Part shown: one piece after another, positions 50,501 through 62,500 of the stretch
Numbering within the stretch: position 1 is the stretch's first letter
Layout of the letters: every line of letters begins with the position of its first letter
Assembly (NCBI GenBank): GCA_964030785.1
Contig: OZ034969.1
Span: forward strand, 72,095,562 to 72,159,561
Source of the DNA: Siderastrea siderea
Taxonomy: Eukaryota > Cnidaria > Anthozoa > Scleractinia > Rhizangiidae
Reading direction: 5' to 3'
Length of the DNA stretch: 64,000 nt
The notes under the pieces: generated by a model
The model's input: only the letters and a program-made list of their open reading frames with translations
Database searches by the model: none
Told to the model about the DNA's origin: nothing
Position numbers and translations under genes: made by a program

Positions 50501-53500
50501 CAATACCACAATCAAAACCTAAGATCATTTCAGTGTGTTTTCCACTCACTGTTTCTCTCTGACTATCGCTGTTATTGAAAATGCCAAAAGATTATCAGAT
50601 GACTGCATGTTCAGGTACCATCTACTGAGTAACCACACATCCTGGTTTTCCTGGTACCTAAAATAACATTGATCAAGGCTCCTTGACACTGGCGGCAGCC
50701 ATTTTGAATGTGTCTCCAAACCTTTGCCCACCATCAAAGATGAATCAAACAAGAACACTTTTTGATTTTCTTGAACCAAAGTCAAAGAAGCAACGAAGTG
50801 AACCTGGTAAACAACAGGATGTTGAGACAAAACCTGATCGTGACATAACTCCAAAAGACAGGCAAAATTTCTACAAAAATTGCTTCAAGAGCTTAAGTGG
50901 CTTGAAACCCAAGAAAATGATGCTGCTGCATGAGGTTCTTATCTTTTTGGTAGCGCAGTCCTCAAGACTGTGCATGAAAGTAACATCTTATTTAGTAAAG
51001 GTTGAGCGTTCTGTTCAGTAGATTGTTACAAGTGGTTGGCTTATTACCCCGCCATCAGGGGTCCAGTAATACCCATTATTTTTCTTTCATGTTCTTCATT
51101 TTTTTTCTAGGTCACTCGCCTGAGACCTCCAGTTTTCGCTTGGCCAAACAAATACTTGTTGCGTCTTTCGCTACATAGGCTAGGGCTTATATCTTGAGTG
51201 ACTGTAATATATTTTGCCCCCTGAGGGGAGGGAGAACAATGGCAGGGAATACCCCTAGGGCTTTTCTTGTATAAACTGAAAGTACAAAATGAAAAGGGTG
51301 GGTAGTATGGCCTTTTACCTACAGCTGTGGTTCATAAACAGGTAGCCACTATAGGCTAACCTTTATTCATTCATTCATCCATCCATCCATTCATTTATTT
51401 ATTTTTAGGGGGGCGGGGACTATATGAAACCCCTAAAAAACTCCTCGGACCCCAAACAACTAGAGACTATGGGGTACAGGACCCAGAGCAAAAAAATCTA
51501 GTGCTTTTCCTGGATAGCATTTATTTATTTGATCTGGGTGAGTGTATAATAATGATATTGGTCATACAATGAGTGCCTGTGAAATAAAGTTTACCAGCCC
51601 AGAGAAAGGTTCTATTTAAGGTTACTCCGGGCCTTCGCGGGTGTCCTCGGGGAAAAAATTCATATGCGCGCCATTTTAACGGAAAACAGGACAAACTATA
51701 TATCGTTGGAAAGCTTAATAAATGTAGATTTCGGAAAAAAATATAAATTGCTGGTTTCTTCGATTTCGCAAAAGAAAATCGCAAACAACCACGAAAATGA
51801 CCATGTGTCATTCAATTGAATTAAAGTGCATTGGCAAAATAACTGCACAGTGTTAATCACAAAGGATCAATCATCAAAAGTGTGTCAGCATTTTTCGATA
51901 TTCTGATTGGTTATTTTTTAATTAATCTGTCAAGTTTGAGCAGCAAAGAATGCGCGGTGGGCATTGCACTGAAGATCGCCACTGGTGAAATATTATAAAT
52001 TTCAAAAATCCCCGACATGCTTTTGTTTCACAACATCTAAGGAATGTTCAGGCCAAATTTCACAGAAATCTACGCCATTTTGGTACCCCATTAATTATTC
52101 ATTTGTTTGCCGGAATGACGCATGGTCATTTTTGTGGTCATTTTTGCAATTTTCTTTTGTGGAATTAAAAAACTGGCAATTCATATTTTTTTCCGAAATC
52201 TACATTTATTAAGCTTTCCAACGATACGTAGTTTGCCATGCTTTCCTTTAAAATGGCGTGCATACGAGTTTTTTCCCGGAGGACAAGGGAGGACACCCGC
52301 GAAGGTCCGGAGTAACCTTAACTACATTTTGTAATAATTGGGACTCTATTAAATTTTATGGAAATTTAGCATGTCACACTCACTTTTCCAAATTTCTTTC
52401 CAGATTCCCAGTACCTCTAGTTCCCCATCAAGTGACAAGGAAAACTCAAAAGTTGATAAGCAAGGATCAGTGCTTGAAAAGGTAATGCATTATGGTGGCT
52501 CCAAGGTGTCTTCAATAAATTTCTTTGAACATAATTGATGAACAACTTTATTGCAGAAAGAGTGAAAAAGAAAACTCACTAAATAAAACAAAATGAACAT
52601 GATTTTTATTTTCAATCTTTCTGCAGTAGAGTTGTTCATTTATCCAGAAATTGTGGAAATTGCGAGAATTGCATACCAGGCATTTAGAATACCAGTATGT
52701 AATAATCAAGTTAACCTTAGCCTTTTGCAGCTTGTCACTGTAAAATGTTACATTTCAGTTGTAAATCAGGCCTTTAAAAAAATTTAGGAAAATGAAACTC
52801 TTCAACTCACACGTACTTATCTTACTATTAATCTCCCTGGCACACAGTATATCTTAAACACATACAATTGATAGGGGTTTGGAAACTAGTATCCCCCACC
52901 CTTGTACATGTGAGGGCCGAGTGAAAATTAATGACAGTGTAATTTTATTTTCAGAATACTGAAGTGCGATATGACATAAGTTGTGAGAGTATACCAGGCG
53001 GCATAAAGGATGTTCTACGTGCAGATATCAAGTAAGAAAATCCAACATGAAAGTGAATATAAGTTGAATTTACTCACAACTGTTACAGCTTGAGGGACTT
53101 GGTTTCCCATAAAGTTAACCCAGTGGGGGACATCAGCCTTTCATGGGTGATGTACTTCTAAATCACAAACGTAAAGCAGGGGGACATAGGCAGTCTTGCA
53201 TCATAGCTCATAGACTGTACATGCAGTATGAATTACTCGGTACCCAGGATTTTACTGCTACATTCTGCGTGCTAGTAAAAGTGTTATGCAGTGAGAAACG
53301 CAGACAAGACGTCCATGTTGAATGCTTTTTTATTACACCAGCACTCGAACCATGAGTTCATCGGGGAACTCTGAATTACATATGATGTCATAAATGCGAG
53401 TAACATAAATCCAAGTAACACAATAACAATAACATGACAAAAGTACAATCCCATTACATATAAATAGACATTACCAAGCTTTGAGCTCAGTTGTTCAATG

Positions 53501-56500
53501 GCATAGCTGGCTAGAGCTTGCAGTACTTTTGACAATTCAATAGCATTTAATGCCCACCAGTATAAAATTAAGCTATTTCACAGTTTCATAGATTGTTTGA
53601 AAAAAATAACTCCTCATATTTTCTTGCAGTGAAGAAACAAATATATCAGGGCAGTCAGGGAGATCAGAAGAAAAGTAAAATGTAGATAATGTTTCAAGTG
53701 TGTTTATCAAATGAAAGTGTCCAGACCTTTTTTTGCAAAATGGTTGTAGATATTTGGTTTTCCTCGTAATGCTGTTCTCATGAAACAAAATTATTAACAA
53801 AACCTTTCATTTTTCAGGCGTCTGAAAAAGCTACCATCGGTAGAGATGCTGAAGTGTTTTATTAGAGCCAGCACTGAAAATCCCTGGACAAACGACAACA
53901 GCCCATGGCTGGTTAAGGTACTGACTTTGAATTCAATCTTGGGTTCCTACGGATATTTTGCCAGCTAGTATTTGGAATGTTTGTGTTGTTGCTTTGGTAA
54001 TCTACTGGATAAGTGCATTGGACTAGAGATTGTTGGATGAACCCTGTGCAGTGTATGGCTTAGTTTAATTACATAAAACTACATGCTTATCATTAGTTTG
54101 CATGGTTACGAAACGGGTCATGCCTGATGTGCATATCCCTAGACCCAAAGGTCCATAAAAGTTTAACAATGCAACAAATTCCTTGTCTCTGTCCTTCTGA
54201 GTTCAAAGACTGTGCAAGATTGGAAAAGCCACAGAATGAAGTGCGCATCCCACATTAAACTTTTGTGTATCGATCTTATCTAGTGCATTAGAAAAGTCAG
54301 GTCCACAATAGGTGCTATAATAGGCTAACATCTCTATAAAATGCAATGAAATTATCAGCATTTCCATCACAAAGATATTGAATGAAGTCTTAGGTTTTGT
54401 AAGACTTGCAAATTTCTAATCTATACTCAGAAGCAACAGAAATCTACCAGTGAGATATGAGTCCTTAGATTTTGGAAGACTAGCAAAATCCAAGTATTTT
54501 GAGTCCACTTCCCCTTCCTCTTTCCCTTCATTCTTCTCCATTGTTCTTGCTTTGTCTAGTCAATATTGATGACTAACAATAATAGGAGCTTATTAATGGC
54601 AATTGCATGAATTTGTCAGCCATGGGAGTGTTGTTCCATCTTATTCTATACCCGGTGGGGGCTGTCTGGTCCTTGCTAGGATCCCCAGTGGAAGCCATGG
54701 GAAGTGAGGCAGGCAGTTGTTTTTATGCACATGAATTGAGAACTTCCTTGTGCTATTGAAGCACTTCACTAACATCTATCAATGCAAATTACCTCTAGTC
54801 AAGTTTTATGTCTTGTTTCTTACCATTGAGCCTTTTGCATTGTTTTTCGTTTTCATCCTTCAGACTGATCTGGCAAAGAAGTATTCCCTTACTGACAAGT
54901 TGAGTGATTTTTCTTTGGTCTTTAACAAGGTAAGTTGTTTTTCTTTGAAAGCAGTTTTTAATGAGGTTAAGTGAGATTTAACCAAGTTAACACCTATGTC
55001 GCAAATGGAGGTTGGGTGCCCAGGGGCCTGGGGGCTAGTCCCACCAACCCAAACCCAGGTAGAACACCCCATACCCGAAACCCAACCCCAGCCCTAGCAC
55101 CCGTCACACTGAGACTAGAAGTCCAGTGGAAAAACTCTACTGGGTAAAGCTATAGGGAGAGGAGGGAGGGGAAAAAAAGTACTAAAAAGCGATACAACTG
55201 CAAATTAAATTCCACAAACGCTGAGCAAAGTAAAACTACAAGCATGTGCAAAGGTGCACGCATAAACCATGCAAGCATACCGCTGACCACGCCACTACCA
55301 GAGACCCCAAGACTGGGCCCCAGAAGACAGTAACGCAAAACCGTAAACGCTAAACAGCTGCTAACGTACCCAAACAGTATGCCAAATGAAATGCTAATCC
55401 CATACCAACCACAGAGCTATGAAAACTTTGAAAATGAAAGCACAAAGTGAAAACGATCAAGGGATTTCAGTACAAAAACTGATTGCAGCAACTAAAAATT
55501 AGCAACCAAATCAGCACATGAAATTCTAATAAATGAAAAATCTACTTGCCCTAAAAAGAGTCAGGAAAGATGGGTAAGAGACTGTAAACTTCAAGCTGTG
55601 GAGGATGTGAACTGGACTTTTATTTATTCACTTCCAAGGATATGCACAGTAAGTACTAAACTAAGGAATTTCCAGTTCAAATTCCTCCACAGACGTGTAG
55701 CAACAAATTCCTTTCTTTTCAAAATTCGAATATCGGATACAGCTCTTTGTTGTTTGTGCAAAACAGATTGAGGAAACACTAATTCATCTTTACTGGGAAT
55801 GCTCGGTAACAAAAACCTTTTGGCAAAGTGTGAAAGAATTCTTTGTTTCAATCCATCTTATACCAGCCTCACGCGTTTTAGATATATATCAATGTTTAGG
55901 CTTCAGAGGAGAGGAAGATGATGTATTACTAAACCACTGTTTGCTCCTTGCAAGATATTATATCTATTGTTGTAAATTTAAGAGTATCTCTCCATATATC
56001 GGAGAATACGTGCAACGGCTGAAATTCAATTTTGAAATTGAAAAACAAGTTTCTATGGTGACAGGTTCAAAGAACAAATTTCAGCAGAGTTAGTGCAAAA
56101 TTCTCCAGGAACTATAAGAAGTGGCTTCTTACACTACTTTATTCTCCTCCTTTTGTAAATCCAAAACCAATTTTTGCTTAAGTATTTTTTTTAGCGGGGT
56201 TCCTCCCTTTTTTATCCTGCTCTCCGTCTACTTCGCCTTAAATTTGTTCTCCCCCTTTTTTTTCTTTTATTTAATTATTTATTTATTTATTTTCTAGTCA
56301 TGTGAACCTTTGTAAATGTGAACTGTTACAATAAAGTGTTTAAAAAAACCACAGAGCTAGCTTGCTCCAAGTCGTTAACCTAGTTAAATGACATTTAACC
56401 CAATTAAATCAACCATGATCATGTGGTCTTCAAGCGTTGGTGGTCAGTGGTTGTTTAGTTGCTGTCAGGCTCAGTATGTGTACTTTTACTGCAAATGGCA

Positions 56501-59500
56501 TCTGGGGGTCGGCTGACCACATATAGTGGAGGCCCCTGGATATCCCAGGTACCAAACTGCCATTTTGTTATTTGTGGCAGTTGGTTGAGGTGTACAATAT
56601 TTCCTAAGAGGAAGCACATTTGACCCTAGTGATCAGTACATCCTTTTTTTTTTCTTTTTGCCCAAAATTTTGCCTTCTTGTCTTCTCATTGAAATAAATC
56701 CTTTAAACCCTAATATCAACATGCATACTCTCCTCACAGTTCTTCATAAATTTCTTTATAGTATTGCTCAGAACTCAAAACATTTTTATCTTTTTTGTGA
56801 TCATTTCCTTTATTCTAATGACCTGTATGTTTGATTAAAAGTGATATTGTAAGGAGAAATTATATTCTTGTCATTATTGGGTCTAAAAGGGTTGTAGGGA
56901 CAGTTTCCAGGCTCATTTTTGACATTTTCTTAAGTTCCGGTACATATGGCTAGCAGCTTGCATTACCGGAAAGTTTGCTTTGTTTTCTTGAAATAGGAAC
57001 ACAAAATTCCTAAAAGTGACAAAAGCAAGAGAAATAAATATATAAAATGAATTGGAGAACAAAATAATGAATACAAATGTTAAAGTTCTGTATCATCAGA
57101 GTTACAATGTTTATTTCTTGACTACCTGCCATGAAATCAATATTTGGTAAACTTAAATCCACTTTTATTTGTAGTTTGCACTTATCCCCTTGCACTTATA
57201 CTGTAATTGCTCTGAGTTGACAATACTTTTGTTATTATAATTCACTAAAACTGTTCCATATGCTTTTAATCTTTTTTGTTTTTAAGAAAACAACTCTGTC
57301 ATCCAAGACTGCCCCAACAGGAACCAAAAGCTCTGAGAAGAGAAAGAAGAAATTGCAGGATGAGAGCACAAGTCACGGAAAATCTAAAGGGAACAAGGTT
57401 GATCCATCACAGCGAAAGCTAGACTCTTTTCGAAAAAGTATTGGCAACACTTCTAAGACCATAGACAGAAACACCTCTAGTTCTCCTAATGCAAGCTCTA
57501 CAAAGCTCTCTCTGCATTCTCTTGAAAACCATTCACCTGTGGTAAAGGACCTCATTGAAGTTTGTTCAAGTTCAGAGAAGGATGACAGAAAAACACCTTC
57601 AGGTGAACTGCGAGGAACTCCAGTCAAATGTAGACTGGTGTTGACTCCTGTTAAGTCCCCATACAGAGGAACCGGAAAAAGACCCACTCATACCACACCC
57701 ACCCGTACCATGTCTGCTGTCAAAGAAAGCAGAAAAACAAAACCTGATGTGACTGCTGTAATTAATACAGATGACATAACAATCATTAGCTTCAAAAGTC
57801 CCAAGGAAAATTTGCCACAATCTGGTAAAAAGCTGAAAAAGTCTCCAAAAAGTGGCAAATCCAAGAAGAGTTTAGAAGGCATAGAGACTGAGGCAGTGAA
57901 AAAGAAAACTTCCAAAAAACAAGATTTTGATGTAACATATGGTCAATTCAAGGAAAAAGAGATTGATATTAAAACAGCGCAATCAGAGAAAAAAGCCAAG
58001 GAACAAAACCCAGATGCTGTGGTGAAAAGAGCAGACATAGTGGATCTTGCAGATGATTCTGATAATGAGTTTGTGTCTTTTCCAAAGAAGGTAAAGGTTT
58101 GAAGTCTGGGCGGGGGGTACTCGCTATAGTGGACTGTACGGGGAGGTTCCATCCAAAAGGGGTGTCTTTTTCAAGTTCCCAGTATACAAACGGGTAGGAA
58201 AAATCATTTAATTAGTATATGAAAGGGTCATAAAATTCGCTGCAAAATGAAAGAGATGGCAGCGAAAGTTACAATTAGGAGCATAGAAAGGTGCCAAGTT
58301 ATAGCAGAAATAACATTGCAAAACACAAAAGCTGGATCCTTTGTCAGAACAACTGAGCCAGAATGACGGAAACCCGGGAAAATGTGTGATCATAGAAAAT
58401 TATATCATTTTGGCTTATCCTTGAGGTACAAGAAAGGGGTTCCATTTTGCTCTAGGTATAATGTGAAAGGGTTCCCATTTTGGATTAGTGTATTAAAGGA
58501 TAAGGGTTTGAGCCTCCCCATATAAAACTTAACTGAGTGATTTGATTCCTATTAATCCTGTAGTGAGGATTATGTTATGTTTGTTTTCCCGTGACACTCG
58601 CGTCTTCAGAGTAGCAGTTTTTATGCTTTTTACAATGTGCACAAGCAGCAAATTAGTAAGAATACTCCCAGTCAGCAACTTTGTGCACTTTGTACCAATC
58701 TCATCTTATTTTTCATTGAAAATTTTTAACTTGTAAGCTTTCTTTTTCACAGCTAAAAGTCAACCTCACACCTGTCAAAGTTAATAAATCATCTGGGAAA
58801 ATGAAGCAAACAACATTACTGGACCTGACCAAGAAACCAGAGGATGAAAAGACCCTGCTGTCGTCACCAAAGATTAAAGCAAAGAAACAGAAAACCTTGG
58901 CTGAAATGTGAGTGCTGTGGCTATGAACATGTCCCTGACTGTTTTTATGAGCAGTCAAGGTTTGATAATTAACATATAAACATTAAGTTACGTATTTATT
59001 CTAGGATTTTTGCAACTGTTTTTTGTGTTATCGTTAGTTGAAATATATTCCATATCTTGGGGTGACTGTAAGTTATGTTGTTATACCCATGGGTAATATA
59101 TAGATTCAGCCAAGCCTAAAAGCAGAACCCCCTTTTATTGGTGGAACTTATTTTTATTTTTTAAAGTAATTACCAATAAAACAAAAAGAAAGAAAAGAAA
59201 GGAAAAGAATGAAAAAAAAACTGTCCTCCCTCATGGATTCAAACTCCAGCTGCCCGAATGCTAGGGGGTCGCTCTAACCACTCCACCAACCTGCCACTAC
59301 GTGCAAGACTGTGTTCATTATTGTACTTAAACAGCTGTTTATTGACCGCAGTTCTGTCGACTAAACAGGCGGTTGCTTTTCTGGGAAAATGTGTTTGGAC
59401 CGCCGCAAAAACCATGGTTGTGAACAGAAAAAAACAGAAGGCACTAGCTCTGCTTTATTTCGGATCAGGACCGCTGCAAAATACTGCAAACTCAAGCATT

Positions 59501-62500
59501 GTGCCGACCCAGTTCATAGCACGGGACTGACAACAAAGATGGAGTCTTAGTAACTTGAACTTTTTGCTTTCCTAAAAAGACAACTGAGTACTTTGTTCAA
59601 CTCTTTCTTTCCATTTATAGTTATTTGATTTTTTTTCTCAAGTTCTAAACTTCACTTCTGTCAAACTGAATAGTTTTGGTAAACAAGCTAAGCTTTTAAA
59701 AAACCTCCTTTTCAAAAGCGACAGTGGTCATGTGATTTCCCGCCAAGAAAAATGCTGGTTGCCCAAAACCACTGCGCGATTTCCCACCAAGAAAAGATTG
59801 TCCCCCAGTCAGGTTGTCTTGGAACTCCCCTCCCCCTCCCCCAGAGCCTGTATGAATGGGCATACACTGACATCACAACCAAAATTTCTCGGATCGATAG
59901 GTTACAAAATTTGTTTAGCAATGGTGCTCTGCTAGCACACTAGTGTGCAGGCTCTGCTATAAATGTTTATGGGTTCCGGCAAAAGGAGGCACGGCAGTTT
60001 AGTGGTTAGCACATGGGACTTTCAACTGAATTGAGCTTCTGTGATTCAATGCAGTGGTCTCTGCATCATGTAGTTTTATTTCCTTATCACGCGGGCAGAA
60101 TCCACGCCCTACCTCACCCACCCACCCCTCGGTCCGAATAGGGTTAGAGAATGGTAACTAAATGCTGATTGGTAACCCTGCGATGGACTCGCATCCCGTT
60201 AAGGAAGGGGGGGGGGTAGTAATATTCCTGGTTACTTCCTGGTACAAACAATCGTGAGAGCAAACCAAGAAAAAGGGTATATAGGGTATGAACAAATGAG
60301 TAACGTTTGAGTAACGTAGGCAACGAATTGGACAGAAATTAATATTTTGACGGCACGGGAACAGCAGGGCAGGGGCTGCATACTATTGTTGTAGTGCATT
60401 GTGGGTACTGCACTTCGTTATAAACGAAGTATCGCACGTGGTTAGTCATTCTTGGCCTGCACCACTCGGCTTTAGTTGTTTTCAAAAAATTTTTTAATGC
60501 TATCACTTACTGCATAAGAACTTCAGCGCACTATATAGGGCCTCGTAGGAGGGGCTATAGAGTTTGAACTTTGGATCCTACCCAGATTTCCTGCCACATA
60601 TTTTTTCCCCAAAGGGTTTAACCACAGTTTTTCTTTCTATGTGAGTGGTTGCTCAGCTTTGGTTCGTCATTAGCCTTGTATTATTTTATGGATTTTGACT
60701 AAACTTATATTGTACATTTGAATTATTGTACTCACATTATTGTAAATGTGTTTGGAAGTGCCGTTGGTGTTCGGCTGAAATGCATCAAAATAAAGCTATT
60801 GGAACGTATAATGTCTGCTGTGTAATGGAGTTGAAATACGTTATTACACATGACCTCAAAATGTTTGTTTAACTCATGTCTGCTCTGTTGATAGGTTCAG
60901 TGCTGCCTTACAGAAAGATAAACCCAAAGCGCTGAATGCTCTTATCAGGAAAACAGCACAAGAAGTCTCTTCTCCAAGCAGTCTTGCTCTGAATCTTTCC
61001 ACCCCACAGCGGGATCTTGTGGCGGAAAAATGGAATGCACACAAAGAAAGATTGAAATGGTGAGATGAATAGTTCCATACATTTGTTATGGAACTAGTTA
61101 GGAGAATTTGTCTAAATATCAAGACATAGCAACCTTGGTGATCATTTCCTCTCATCACTTGAGTGTTTGAACAAGTAGTGATAATGTAAAGAGAAATTTC
61201 TTTTTTGTTGCTGTTAGGGCTTAATGGGTTAAAAATGATGCAGATAGTCAAGACGTGAAACAAATCTATTTTGTGCAATTTTGATTTAAATTTGTGGACT
61301 TTTAAGCCACAGAGGTAGTACCAGTAATCAAAAGTTATGCATTTGGATTTTTCAAGGAAAGAGATGAGTATAGAAGAGAAAGCAAAGATTGCATTGGAGA
61401 AACGAAAGCTGCAAAGGTGAGTGCACTCTTGCGATGGAAGTTGGGGGGAGGGGAGTTCAGGAAATTAGGTTATTTTAAAATTCCCTTAAATTTACTGCAT
61501 CACAACTCTTGAATTCTTGTGTTCCTTAACCTTATCCTCCTGTTTTTCCACAACCAAGAAAAAGGTAGGAAGATGGGATGGATGGATGAAATAGAATAGA
61601 ATGAGGGAGTAGCTTTGATAAAAAGTTAAATTATATTGCATTTTTGGTCCGCCCAAAAGCCACATATGCCTTCCTTCCTTTTCTGTTATTGTCCATAATT
61701 ATTATTATGGAATAATGGAGGATGGAGGGATGGATTCAGTACTTCCATGTTTACGAATAATTCATTGACTGATTGATAGAAAGAATGAGTAACTGACTTA
61801 CTAAGTGACTGACTGACTGACTGACTGTCTGACTGACTGACTGACTGACTGACTGACTGACTGACTGACTGAATAAATGAAAGAATGAATGAATGCTTTT
61901 ATAGTACACATCTTTCACATATACTGTCAATGTCACCTCATTTTGCTTAGTGTAATTTATCATGATGAAAATGAGGTTAATCATAAGCTTGTTAAGGTGC
62001 TTCTGTCAGCTGCTATTAAGGGATCATTCATCCACTCAGCCATGAACTACTACATAACACAGAGGTTGATCACTACACAGCCAGGGTGTGTTTTGTCCAG
62101 CTCTATAGTTCTTTTTTGTCCCCTTGGAGATGAGAACATATATGATTCCTTCAGCATTTTTGTCCTCAGTTGTTTTGATCTGTTTTCTTTTTTTAGGCAG
62201 TTAAATGGGAAAATAGGAGACAAAAAGGTAGGCTTGACTCTGAAGTACTTTCATCAAACTAAGTTAAGTTTTTAGGAGCATCTTCAATCTTTTAATAGCG
62301 GGACTATTTTGCAGAAACAAGAAGACAGCAAGCTTGTGAACTTAAAGCCTCTTCCTCCAGCCAAACCCATGAATATCCCTAGTGGAATAACAGCTGAATC
62401 ATACAGCGATGTAGTCATGATAGCAGAATTTGTTCACACCTTCAGAGATCTTCTTGCTCCCAAGGAAACTCTGCATATCTCTATTGGTGAGAAAGTTGAC

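Noticed and set aside
57260..57286. ATG at 57260 as a gene start for the long Ser/Lys-rich ORF
   Set aside because: The segment is a T-rich tract ending in AG, a splice acceptor; the ORF is BAZ1B exon 9 starting at 57287.
59216..59290. A tRNA gene on the minus strand
   Set aside because: A and B boxes are present but the acceptor and anticodon stems do not pair well; a SINE-type tail follows.
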